A stretch of 64,000 bases of DNA, from positions 73,898,994-73,962,993 of the forward strand of contig JALGPY010000001.1 in the NCBI GenBank assembly GCA_023055425.1, given 5' to 3'. How positions within the stretch are numbered: the stretch's first letter is position 1; every line of letters begins with the position of its first letter. Of this stretch, positions 54,171 to 64,000 are shown piece after piece. Source of the DNA: Linanthus parryae (taxonomy: Eukaryota > Streptophyta > Magnoliopsida > Ericales > Polemoniaceae). Made by a program: the position numbers and the translations under genes. A model generated the notes under the pieces. The model ran no database searches, was not told where the DNA came from, and was given only the letters and a program-made list of their open reading frames with translations.

Positions 54171-56158
54171 TGATTACTCCGAAAAAGAAGTTATTTATTA
54201 GCTTATTTGAGATAAAACTGTCGAGTTTTCTTGAGTTTTGAGCCGATTTTAGTGTTAAAAGTCTCGGTAATGCACATGACGTGCATTGGAGCTAGTATGG
54301 GGATTTTAGGTATTTTCTGTATCAGTTTCATATATATATATATATATATATATTTGGATATGATCGCGGGTTTGTTCATGTTGTCTTTGCAGGAACATGT
54401 TTGGGAAGTACATTAGGATGCGTGTGGAGACAGAACCGGGTTCGCCACGGGAAACGTGCAAAAAATGCCCGGGGAAGGATTTGATTGAGGCTGGTACAAG
54501 GGAGAGCGGAACGGAAAACGGAAAGATTGGAGGAAAAATGCGCAGCAAAAACCACCCGAGGAAGCTGAAAATGCCAGAACCAAGAATGAACACGATACAC
54601 TCGGGTGACAATATCTTGAGTTTTACTTGTAATTTTGAAGTGAGACCAGCGGCAGGAGAAAGTAGACGTAAAGAGATTTCCGAAAACAGGTTGTGAGGCT
54701 GAAACTGAGTCCGGATAAAAATCCCGACCTGACGTCCAAACGTGGGTATCTTACCAACCCACGTCCAAACGTGGTCCCCCTCAAGGCCACGTCCAAACGT
54801 GTGTCTCAGATCCCGGTGTTCGAAGTTGTGGTCACTTATTTCTTGTTCAGAATATGACAGGTCGATTTCCGGAGCAATTTTGAACCAATGTTATTTTGGT
54901 AATTTTGACACCAGGCACGGGATTTCTGAGTCGAGACTGGATTTTTTCTCCCAAATTCAGCCACAAGATATCCCATGACCAGATTCTGAATTGGGCGAAA
55001 TTTGGGGAAGTTTTAACCTAGGGGTATTTTGGTCATTTTGACAACTTTCGGGTCAAAATGCATGCAAAATTTTCTGTAAGCTTCCACACTCGGGTTCTGA
55101 GGTGGTTACAATTTTTTGATGGGAAGACTTTTTCAGAGGCGTTTTCGGGCCCCTTGACAGTTTCGTAAATCGGTCAACTTTATGAAAACTCGTGCAGTAT
55201 AAAAAGAACCTCGTCCCAGCAGTATTGGGATCACAACACACCTTCGGAGGAAGATTTGGAGCATGATCGTCACCAGATTTCGAGTTCATTAATTTGGATC
55301 TTCTCTATCTTCTCTCTAGTTTAAGAAAAATATTATTAACCTCATTATGTTAGTTTTTAGTTGCTGAACTTTTACCTAGGTTCCTCGGTGAACCTAAGGT
55401 TCAGATTCAAGTTTTCTGAGATTTTTTGTATGGAATCATGATCTTCTCTTAATGCAGGTTTACGTTCTACTTACATTTATGTCTTTGATGCTTATTTTCA
55501 TGTATGAACGGAGTGATCAACCAGGATTACAATAAATCTAACCTGGTTCACAAGAGTGACCAGATTAGGAAGGAAATAACACATTTCATTTATGTATCAC
55601 ATCATGGACCAAGAGGCGACTTGTGTTAGGAGTAGTCTGAGCGTATAGATGGACTGCTATAGGAATTGGGTGAGACCGAATGGAGATCTCAGAACTTCAG
55701 CAGACTTAGAACGAACTTGCATTTCTAGGTGGACCGAGAGGACTGAAAACCTGTAAGGACAGGTTAACGTGTATGAGAGGGAGAGGAGACTACACAATTG
55801 ATTAAGTGGCATAAGTTGAACCGACTGCGTGGTTTCATATGAAATCTGGAAAATTGATGAACCATAGGGCATCCCGGAAACCTAGTATCCCAAAACCGAG
55901 TTTTTACAACCAAAGATATTCTCTGAAAACTACACCAAAAATATTGTTTATTTCAGTTATTTACTTTCGGTACGTAGTTTAGTATAATCAACTTAATCAA
56001 ACTATTCCGTTTACTTTTTACGTTTTTACTCTGATACTTAATTTCTGATTAAGAGGTAATCCAATATCTGTCTCTGAGGGAACGATAAACCGAGTCTAAA
56101 ATACTCACATTATTAAATTGACCGTTCACTTGCGTAACACACGTAAGACTTCGTGTCA
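54171..56158 (+). repeat. 3' LTR of the Athila-type element
   Basis: TGATTACTCC...TCGTGTCA, 1,988 bp. Hairpin motifs at 54731-54746, 54758-54774 and 54787-54803. Carries a (TA)n run at 54330-54353 that is nearly absent at the matching place in the 5' LTR (44076-44083). Confidence 0.93.
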
Positions 56159-56163
56159 ATTTT

Positions 56164-56368
56164 CCAGGTCAAGAAATTTCCGGGGTCGAGCTTGGTAAGG
56201 GTGGGCGGAGAATGGACAACAATCAGCTGCTTTGATGGATTTTCGCATCCATAACAGTGTGTGTGCTAGGCGCCATTGCTTCCGAGCCTGAGGGAACGAA
56301 GGTCGATCCTCATTGCTGTGGCGGATGTGGAATGAAGAGCTAGGGTTTTAGAACCTGCTCTGATACCA
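56164..56368 (-). pseudogene. Gag start and primer site of the Ale-like element
   Basis: Minus strand: TGGTATCAGAGC (56357-56368), a short leader, then ATG at 56276 (MAPSTHTVMDAK). A frame shift follows, then KLDPGNFLTW, the copia Gag N-terminal signature, running into the Athila insertion point. Confidence 0.82.
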
Positions 56369-56488
56369 TGAGAAACAAAACTATCACGTATTGAATTAAC
56401 CGTCAACTATTACACAGTATTTAAATAAACTGGCTTAGGGACTAGTAATGTAGATAGCAATTCTAGCTAATTACAATTATGTCTTATA
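56369..56488 (-). repeat. 5' LTR of the Ale-like element
   Basis: 120 bp starting TGAGAAACA and ending GTCTTATA; followed by GGGAG (near-copy of GGGAC at 40334). Confidence 0.78.
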
Positions 56489-56493
56489 GGGAG

Positions 56494-57112
56494 TTCTTCC
56501 AACGTTGCAATAACTGGTCCATTCTGGTTTGTATTCATAAATAAAGCTTTTTCTCTACGTGAAGAAATTATTTCAAATTCTTATGCTCATGAGTTTGATA
56601 AAAACTTCAATATCTTCTACAACTTCTTAAGCTCAATGACTTTGTTTATTATAAATATTGTTATGAGTAGCTAAAATTATAACTGGGACCAAATGGGTGA
56701 CCTAGGATTGATATTAGAGATTTTATCGATGAACTACTTTGATTCATTCCATTCGCTTGATTGAATTGTTTTCTTATTCTATATTCATCCTTTATGCTTC
56801 ATCTATAATTGTGATGAGGTTAATAAACTTGTATCGAGTCTACTATCTCCTATCAAAGAGAAAGAGCCTACTACGAGGTTTAGGGAAGTTGGAAGGATTA
56901 CATGTCCCATATCACCAAAAGGTGAGAGTTGAGTTTAAGGAGTGGTGACGCAAACTTAATCAAGAGGCGTTGATTCGAGCACCATAAACAACGATCAGAA
57001 ATGTATAAATTGAGAGAAATTAACTCTAGGTTTTAATAATAGTTCAATAATCAAAAAATAATTGAATTATGTCCACAAGCAGGACATATATGGCCAAAAA
57101 TCTAAAGTATGC
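56494..57112. other. Gene-free stretch
   Basis: AT-rich sequence between the Ale-like element and the inverted Athila-like LTR. No recognisable motif; short open frames only. Confidence 0.55.
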
Positions 57113-58574
57113 TGACACGAAATTCTAGCGTGCTTATTTCCACAAGCATACGATCAAGTAATAAAGTAGTGCATTTGCGACTCAAATATCGAACCCAGGA
57201 GAATAGTTTTAGATTTCATTATAGATAATAAAAATTACTTACAAAGCTGTAAAATGGAGTAATATTTTGTGATTGGGAGTTATTGAATGAATAACTGTGA
57301 ATAAAAGTAATAACAAAAAATGACTATTTTCTTGTGAATTTTATGAGAGTATTTTCAGAGTAAGAAACTGATGAATTAAAGATCTAGGCTCCAGGATCCT
57401 CTAGGGTTACTATTCAGGTTTGTCAGGTTTTCTCGATTCAGAAACACAAAGCGCTTTTGTTTATGCCAGCATACTATTAATGCAATCTCTTCTCATAATC
57501 ATGCACCTGTCACTACCCTGCAGATTTTGGGGTCCTCTCGGTTCTCCTGAATCTCCAGGTTCGTTCTAAGTCTGCTAGGGTTACAAATTTCACCTCTCGG
57601 TACGTCACCTAGACCTATAACAATTGGTCCTATGCTTTCCGGGATAATTCCTGATTCTCTTCACCTCTCGGTACGTCAAGGCAGGGGTTTTTAATTCATT
57701 CTTCTCTTCCTAACTCTCACTGGCCACTTTCGCGCACCATATCTTGTTTGTAGCATTCCAGGTTGATCATTCTGTTCATGCATATAAATAAAAAAGCAAA
57801 GACAAAATATAAACAAACCTCTAGTGTATTAAGACTTAACAAGTCATGAATCCAAAATCGAGATAAAATAAATTCGCTGAAATCATAAACCCTAGGTTCA
57901 CCAAGAACCTGGGCAAAGTGTTTAGTGAGCGTTCAATATCGAAAAATATAATTTCATACAATAGAGAGAAAGTAGGGCAAACGGGTTTTCTGCCAGAAAC
58001 TTGGACTTCTCCGTGCTCTAACTTCTGCTCTATGCTCTGCTCTGATACTTGGTTCTGATTTGATGATATTCTGTTCCCTGGACGCCTCTTATTTATGCTG
58101 CCACAATTTTCAAAACTGATGCCTCAAAACACCATTCTGCCCCTGTCTTAACCGCCTCGAGAATATTCTGGAAACCTTAGCATGCGTCTGAACGCAGAAG
58201 GGTTGCATCTGAAAGCAGTCTCCTTACGTTTGAACGCACGCACCTGGCGTTGACTTTTGACTTTGACTTCTGTTGACTCTTATTCCTTGTGTTTGAGGGA
58301 AGAGGGGCTGTGTCTGAACGCAGCCTTCGTTTGAACACGACTGACTTGCATCTGGACGAAGCTTCCTCTACTCTTGTTTGACTTTTCTCCTTGTTTACCT
58401 CCTACGTTTGAACGCAAGGTCTGCGTCTGAACGCAGACAACTTCAGTGCCTTAGCCAATTTTTCTTCCTTTTTTGGACTTGCTTCCGGTTTCATAGGTCT
58501 GAACGCAGACGCTGCATCTGAACGCAACCCAGTTTTTATGCACCTTCTCTGCTCCACTTCCTTTGTACTCTGCC
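57113..58574 (-). mobile_element. Athila-like LTR fragment, inverted
   Basis: On the minus strand it ends ...TTTCGTGTCA like the Athila-type LTRs. It contains corresponding blocks (AACCTAGG-type region near 57885-57915, CTAGTGTATTAA, the 'ctctcggtacgtc' blocks at 57595 and 57665) but belongs to a different family. No primer site lies at its inner end, so it is a solo or 3' LTR. It is cut at 58574 by the third copia copy, and the rest would be beyond the window. It has about nine copies of a CGTCTGAACG-type motif at 58183-58526. Confidence 0.7.
58183..58526. repeat. Cluster of TGCGTCTGAACGCA-type palindromes
   Basis: Near-palindromic copies at 58183-58196, 58226-58238, 58311-58323, 58328-58339, 58403-58416, 58422-58437, 58496-58510 and 58513-58526, plus weaker ones at 58203 and 58348. 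All follow the pattern (A/G)CGT-YTGAACG. Confidence 0.85.
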
Positions 58575-59879
58575 TATAAGGTTTTAATGCAGATTGTGCA
58601 GAGGAATAACAATAAATAGATTCCTTGTTTAACCCCTCCACGGCTCGCTGGGAATCATTCATAATGTGATTAGAGAAAAAAATTTGTGTACCGTGTTTGT
58701 CTGAATGATCAGGATACGCAGAATGATGTCCACGTCTCTAAGAGTATCCACACCTAGGATTGTGCTGGAATCCCCTTCACTTTTGTGTGCTAGCTACGTG
58801 AAGAAGAGGTAGAAGAGGATCACACACTGTGGCCGACGACTCTAGAAGGCATACGGGGTAGGTTTGGCCTCCCTTGTCTGTCTCTCCTTGCTTTGATATT
58901 TTCACACAATGATTACTCTTATGAAAATAATATGTCAGGAGTGCCTTTATATAGTTAATAACTCCTTATTAACTACATATTCGCCAAAATACTAATCTTG
59001 TCCATACACGGATTAGTCCACTTTGCGATTACTCCTACTAATTGCTTGTGATTTCATTTTGATCCCTTTTCTTAATTAGTCCAACTAATTAATACCTAAA
59101 TCCAGTTTAATCCATATGGTGTGTGACCCCATAGGTTTCTACTTAGTTGGTAGTAACAATTACAAACATAGAGCGGTGTCTAGCAACACATCTATGCTGC
59201 CCAACTAATAGAAATTGTCAGTGATCCTACAAACCTTGTGCCCAATGTTACCGTATTTCATTATCCCTTTGTCTCTATATACGGATTGGACACGAGACAA
59301 AAATGTCACACTCGCATATCCAATCCATACTTTATAAATCCTGGGAATAGGCTTATGTGTACAGATAACATCAATATCTATTTACTCACAATATGTAGGA
59401 GGGACAAATTCTCTCTACATCACTACCATCTCTAAGCTTGCTTCTTATTATGTCCAATAACCGCCTTTATTGCTACCTAGTCACGGCGTAGCATTTGACG
59501 AGATCAATACATAATATTCCACAAGTACAGTATCTACTGACTTCAAGTCTAAGGACTACAATACCATTTTTAGTACGAAAAGCACTTGTGACGTTAATAT
59601 ATTTAATGTAGTCTTATCGTTGTGGGTCAATCCAGTATGCCATAACTCCTAATGCATACCCATGTGCTAGACTTGATATCTTCATATCAATTGATCCACA
59701 TAGTAGTCTATAGTGATCGTCCGATTAATCAATATACATGATTAGGGATATTTAAGATAAAAATAATTGTAATCTTAGGACTTCATTAAGTTAAATATCT
59801 CCATACATAATAAAATGAATATGCCAAAAACAATGTTCATACTAAAATAAGATTGTCTCTAGGGCATCTATTCCTAACG
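58575..59879 (-). repeat. 3' LTR of copia copy 3
   Basis: Minus strand begins CGTTAGGAATAGATGCCCTAG (TG changed to CG) and ends AACCTTATA, about 1.3 kb. A TATA box on the minus strand (CTATATAAAG) is at about 58948-58957. The outer end is set by alignment with the other LTRs. Confidence 0.85.
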
Positions 59880-59894
59880 GTCTCCCACTTTCAC
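59880..59894 (-). other. Polypurine tract of copia copy 3
   Basis: Minus-strand GTGAAAGTGGGAGAC next to the LTR, as in the other family A copies. Confidence 0.85.
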
Positions 59895-60245
59895 TAGATC
59901 CAATTTGGTGCATCTCGTATGCGTATAGATCTAGTGTGCCCTTCAGTCTTGAACTAAACAAGATGCTTTGTAAGTGGATCCGACATATTGTCATTTCTAG
60001 CAATCTTGCATATCTTCACATCTCCTCTATCGATAATCTCTTAAATAAGATAGAACTTCCGGAGTACGTGCTTGGATTTCTGGTGTGACCTGGGATCCAT
60101 GGATTGTGTGATCGTCACAATACAACTCAATTGGATCGACAATACTAGAAACCAGACTCAGCTTAGTGATCAAATTCCTAATCCAAACAACCTCCTTTGC
60201 TGCACACGAGGCAGCAATGTACACGAACTCAGTTGTGGAATCAGC
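59895..60245 (-). pseudogene. RNase H C-terminal part of copia copy 3
   Basis: Contains ADSTTEFVYIAASCAAKEVVWIR, DPIELYCDDH and the terminal DNLSDPL-equivalent region near 59970. It is separated from the rest of RNase H by the solo LTR and broken by frameshifts. Confidence 0.85.
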
Positions 60246-60593
60246 TGTAGGGTTTTGATACGGATTCGCAGATGAATAATAAAAAAAAGACATCCGTTCA
60301 AGACCATTCGAGGATCACAAGTCTAGAATTCACAACGATGGTAAAGGATGAGAACATCAAGTACCTTAGTTTGTATCCTTGGTGACTTCACGTGAAATAA
60401 CGTCCACGTCTCTATGAAAAGTCCACTTTTAGGATTGATCCCGGATCCTCCATACCTTTGTGCTAGTTAGGTAAGGAGGAGGAAGAAGAAAATCACGCAA
60501 AACGAGACCAAAAGAAGGCTCTCCTCTTTGACCGACGGCGAGGAGGGGGCGGACGGGGTCGGGTTTGGCCCTTGTTTTCTCTCTCCTTGCTTT

Positions 60594-60651
<58 letters not shown>

Positions 60652-61714
60652 GTGTGATAACAATTATGAAACAACTTATATGAGAAATTAAGCTAGGAGT
60701 GTTCTTTATATAATCTAACAACTCCTTGTTAACTACATATTAGCCCCTCCGCTAATCATGTCCTCACATGGATTAGTCCAACTTGAAAATTAGTCCTACT
60801 AAGTTTGCAAGTAGTTGCGTATAGATCATTCTATTTAATTAAATATATTAACTAATTCCCAAGTCCGGTTATATCCATAGGGAGTGTGATTCCATAGGTT
60901 TCTACAAAGTTGATAGTAACTATTTCTAACATACAGCGGCCCCTAGCCGGGCATCTATGCCACCCAACTAATAGAAATAGTCAGTAATCTGACAAACCTT
61001 GTGACCAATGTTATTTTATTGTATAATCCCTTTGTCTCCATATTCGGATTGGACACGAGACATACAAGTCACTCTCGTATATCCAATCCATAGTTTCTCG
61101 ATCCTGGGAATAGTCTTATTCATGCAGATAACATCAATGTCTTATATTTATTTATCTGGGTCTGGCCAGACATTCTATAAGCACTACCCCTCGAGCGGTT
61201 GGGGATACTTGATGTCGTTATGTGGGAGGGAAAAATCCTCTTTACATCACTACCATCTCTAAGCTTGCTTCCTATCATGCCCGATGACTACCTTTATGGT
61301 TACCCGGTTAAGGCGCAACGTTTGATAATATCAAAGCATGATATTTCACAACTAGAGTATCTAGTGAATTCAAGTCTAAGGGCTACAATACCATTGTCAC
61401 TACGAGAAGCACTTGTGACTTTACATAAGTTGTATGTAGCATTCTCGTGAGTGGGTCAATCCAGTATGCCATTACTTCTAATGCATACCCATGTGCTAGA
61501 CTTTATATCTCCATATCAATCTACCCACACACTAGTCTACAGTTGATCATCCTGATAATCAATATAATTTACTAGGGATATTTAAGATAAACAACACATT
61601 TGTAATCTAAGGACTTCAATATATTAAATATCTCCATAAATAATCCAATGATTATTCTAGCCAAAAACAATGTTCATACTAAACAATATTTCCTCTAGCG
61701 CATCTATTCTAACA
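60246..61714 (-). mobile_element. Solo LTR of copia family A
   Basis: Minus strand TGTTAGAATAG...AACCCTACA, 1,469 bp, with no internal region. Flanks TCAGC (60241-60245) and TCAAT (61715-61719) fit a decayed 5-bp duplication (two transitions). Keeps a TATA box (minus, near 60703-60713). Closest in layout to the copy-2 LTRs. Evidence of LTR-LTR recombination after an insertion into copy 3. Confidence 0.9.
60596..60648 (-). repeat. (GA)n microsatellite in the solo LTR
   Basis: About 26 CT/GA units. Other family A LTRs have only a short GAGAGAGA stretch here. Confidence 0.95.
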
Positions 61715-61719
61715 TCAAT

Positions 61720-62960
61720 AACTATCTCTTGCATGGAACTCTTCCATCTCACAGCTTCTCCATTAAGGAAAAACACAAATCCCGAATGCGATCTGAAATC
61801 ATTTTTGTCGGTTTGGAAGCTTGCATCAGTGTAAACTCTTAAATTTAGCTCGTCGTCCCCTCCAAATATCAAGAATACATCCTTAGTTATTCTCAAGTAC
61901 TTAAGGATATTCTTCACAGCAATTCAGTGATTCTCACCCGGATTAGATTGATATTTGCTTGCCATACTCAACGCATATGACACATATGGGCTAGTACATA
62001 ACATGGTGTATATGATAGATCCTATGGCCGATGCATATGGGATCTTACTCATACAGTTCTTCTCGATGTCATTGGAAGGACAGTCAGCCTTCGAAGGGGT
62101 GACTCCATGCTACATGGGCAAGAATCCTTTCTTCGATTCTTGCATGTTGAACCGTTTCAACACCTTGTCTATATATATAGTTTGACTTAGGCCGAGCAGC
62201 TTCCTCGATCTATCCCTCTAGATCTTGATACCAAGTATATAAGTTGCATCCCCTAAGTCTTTCATTAAGAAACAATTCCCTAGCTAATCTTTAACAGATT
62301 GCAAGGAAGGAATGTCGTTTCCAATGAGTAGTATGTCATCCACATACAAGACAAGAAACACAACAGAGCTCCCACTAACCTTCTTGTAAACACAAGGCTC
62401 ATCTTTGTTCTTGATGAAGCCAAACTCTTTGACTACATCATCAAAACGTTGATTCCAACTCCTATAAGCTTGCTTCAATCCATATATGGATCGTTGTAAC
62501 TTATAGACTTTGTTTGCATGCTCTGGATCCTCAAAACCCTCTGGGATGTGTCATGTACATATCCTCAAGTAGGTTTCATACAGAAACACTGTTTTGACAT
62601 CTATCTACCATATCTCATAGTCGTGATAAGCTGCAATATCAAGTAAGATGCAAACGGATTTGGTCATCGCGATTGGGGAAAAGGTTTCATCATAGTCTAT
62701 ACCATGAATATGTCTGAATCCTTTTTCCACCAATCGGCTCTCATAAGAAATCACATTGCCATTCATGTCGGTCTTCTTCTTGAAGAACCATTTGCACCCT
62801 ATGGGCCGAGCCCCTTGGGGGTGGTTCCACCAAAGTCCATACTTTGTTGGTATACATGGATTCCATTTACGATCTCATGGCCTCAAGCCATTTCTTAGAG
62901 TTTGGCCCTTTCATGGCCTCTCCATAGGTAATAGACTCATCATCCATGAGTAATACGTAA
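61720..62960 (-). pseudogene. RT and N-terminal RNase H of copia copy 3
   Basis: 61917-61720: LKYLRITKDVFLIFGGDDEL, YTDASFQTDKNDF, WKSSMQEIV. 62478-62284: YRSWNQRFDDVVKEFGF and VLYVDDILLIGND (catalytic YVDD intact). Upstream the frame is shifted but RT N-terminal blocks remain up to about 62960. Frameshifts near 62280 and 62550. Confidence 0.88.
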
Positions 62961-63720
62961 TCGGGCTCAGTAACGAGAAGTCCATACCTCTCTGGCTCCT
63001 AACGTACCCTACTCGACCTACGAGGTTCTTGTGTTACTTCAAAAAAATGATTCATAACTTCTTGTGTTTCATGTTCATGTTCCGTAGTTGGATCAGTGGT
63101 TTTTTGTTCTTGAACTTCTTCAAGTTCTACCATCCTCCCACTGGCTTCTTTAGAGGCGAACTCTCTTTCTACAAACACACCGGTCCGAGCAAAAAAAACT
63201 TTGTTCTCGATTGGATTGTAGAAATAATAACCTTTTGTTTCCTTATGATATCCCACAAACTTACACTTATCCGACTTAGGTCCGAGCTTGTCTATTTGTA
63301 AACGTTTTACATAGACACCACAATCCCAAATCTTCATAAAAGATACTATGGGACGCCTCCCAGTTCATATCGCATATGGAGTCTTCATGAATGATTTGGA
63401 TGGAACACGATTAAGGGTAAAATATGCACTTAATAGAGCGTGTCCCCAAATGATATTGGAAGATCAGTCCGACACATCATAGATTGAACCATATCCAACA
63501 CTGTCTGATTCCTCTTCTTGGACACGCCATTCCATTGTGGCGGGTGGAGTGAGTTGGGAAAAGATCTCACACTCTCTAAGATAGTCGTCAAACTCTTGGC
63601 TTGAGTATTCTCCTCCACGATCCGATTGTAGAGCTTTAATACTCTTGCAAGGTTGCTTCTCTACTTCATTCGTGAATTCTTTGAACTTTCTAAATGATTC
63701 GGATTTGGCCTTCATAAGGT
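62961..63720 (-). pseudogene. Integrase of copia copy 3
   Basis: 63715-63464: SDRGGEYSSQEFDDYLREC, with Glu (GAG, 63593-63595) where copies 1 and 2 have TAG. Catalytic Glu region NGVSKKRNQT (E replaced by K). 63337-62999: FVGYHKETKGYYFYNP and the linker VELEEVQEQ, with Glu where copy 1 has TAA. A frameshift lies near 63500. Confidence 0.88.
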
Positions 63721-64000
63721 ATAAAAATCCATGTCTATGAAATCATCAGTAAATGTAATGAAATAAAAATAACCACCTCTAGCAGGCGTGGCGAACGGCA
63801 CATATACATCAGTATGTATGAGAGCTAATTGCTCACTAGGCCTCTCACCCTTCTTCTTGAAAGGAGAATTTTTCATTTTTCATCATAAACAAGATTCACA
63901 TGGATCATATGATTAATAATCAAATGAGTCTAGGAATCCATATTTATGGAGTCTAGAAATGTGTTTCTCGTTTATATGGCCTAAAAAACAGTGCCATACA
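63721..64000 (-). pseudogene. Integrase N-terminal part of copia copy 3 (cut by window edge)
   Basis: Minus-strand counterpart of copy 1 from about 7690 to 7970 (pre-integrase and integrase start), recognisable block by block but frame-broken. Continues beyond the window. Confidence 0.78.

Larger units (their letters stand above)
43917..56158 (+). mobile_element. Athila/Tat-type Ty3/gypsy element, internally deleted
   Basis: A 12.2-kb element with about 2-kb LTRs (43917-45877, 54171-56158), TSD ATTTT, a tRNA-Asp-type primer site (45884-45901), Gag, a protease remnant, a small ORF fusing the pre-RT linker to the integrase C-terminus, a long 3' non-coding part and a G-rich polypurine tract (54150-54168). 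RT, RNase H and the integrase core are missing. A gag-only element (47550-49995) is nested in it. The LTRs have diverged noticeably. It is inserted in gag of the Ale-like element. Confidence 0.93.
40339..56488 (-). mobile_element. Short-LTR Ty1/copia element (Ale/Retrofit-like), minus strand, interrupted
   Basis: LTRs of about 120 bp (40339-40459 and 56369-56488) start TGAG and share CAGCTATTACACAG / CAACTATTACACAG. Near-matching TSDs GGGAC (40334-40338) and GGGAG (56489-56493) flank them, and an initiator-tRNA-Met site (56357-56368, minus) abuts the 5' LTR. Gag, integrase, RT and RNase H fragments follow in copia order. Without the 12.2-kb Athila-type insert the element is about 3.9 kb, shorter than the usual 4.5-5 kb, so parts are deleted. 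Tiny LTRs suggest the Ale/Retrofit lineage. Confidence 0.87.
58575..64000 (-). mobile_element. Copia element (family A, copy 3), minus strand, runs off the window
   Basis: 3' LTR at 58575-59879, polypurine tract at 59880-59894, then RNase H, RT, integrase and the pre-integrase region on the minus strand up to the edge. Sequence matches copy 1 throughout (for example SSQEFDDYLREC in integrase). The solo LTR 60246-61714 interrupts RNase H. The 5' LTR and gag lie beyond 64000. Confidence 0.92.

Noticed and set aside
43917..56158. Endogenous pararetrovirus or retrovirus with env
   Set aside because: LTRs, a tRNA-Asp primer site, Athila-type Gag and a TSD identify a Ty3/gypsy retrotransposon; the 3' region has no env-like frame.
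1..64000. CRISPR array, prokaryotic operon or phage content
   Set aside because: Repeats are eukaryotic LTRs, microsatellites and palindromes; no spacer-repeat pattern, no operon-like gene packing.

Overview
This is plant nuclear DNA from a gene-poor, repeat-packed region. The evidence is a set of plant-type retroelements: Ty1/copia elements primed by initiator-tRNA-Met, an Athila/Tat-type Ty3/gypsy element with a tRNA-Asp primer site, a Sirevirus-like copia element, an L1-type LINE with a DUF4283 ORF1, and a plant Helitron. I cannot name the species; the families suit a flowering plant, probably a eudicot. I see no convincing host protein-coding gene, no rRNA or tRNA gene and no CRISPR array.

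The window resolves into four nests of elements inside elements, most with target-site duplications (TSDs) visible by eye. Nest 1 (2549-12580): a solo Sirevirus-like LTR (TSD AAGAG) is split by a young copia element (3262-11767, TSD AAACC, LTRs about 99.7% identical). Nest 2 (14704-38431): a minus-strand LINE (near-perfect 16-bp TSD) carries a 580-bp Helitron in ORF2 (33405-33984). Its RNase H region is split by an old copia element (14897-32144, TSD TTCCC), which is itself split by a minus-strand Sirevirus-like element (20783-29951, TSD GGAAT). Nest 3 (40334-56493): a small minus-strand copia element with 120-bp LTRs has its gag split by a 12.2-kb Athila-type element (43917-56158, TSD ATTTT), which contains a minus-strand gag-only LTR element (47550-49995). 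Nest 4 (57113-64000, open at the window edge): an inverted Athila-like LTR is interrupted by a third copy of the first copia family (minus strand, 58575 onward), whose RNase H region is interrupted by a solo LTR of that same family (60246-61714).

Between the nests lie 1-2548, 12581-14703, 38432-40338 and 56494-57112. They hold no recognisable genes, only microsatellites, small direct or inverted repeats, a possible LINE tail, and two A-tracts bracketed by 15-17-bp direct repeats that look like extremely truncated retro-insertions.

Nearly all coding regions are broken. The best preserved is Gag-protease-half integrase of the young copia element (6374-8083). Points that deserve follow-up: a nonsense codon shared at the same integrase position by two copies of the copia family; the gag-only element; an Athila derivative that lost RT, RNase H and the integrase core; short palindromic motifs repeated through the Sirevirus and Athila LTRs; and the Helitron with an exact empty-site reconstruction. 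Boundaries come from reading by eye, so single-base ends are most reliable where TSDs are quoted.
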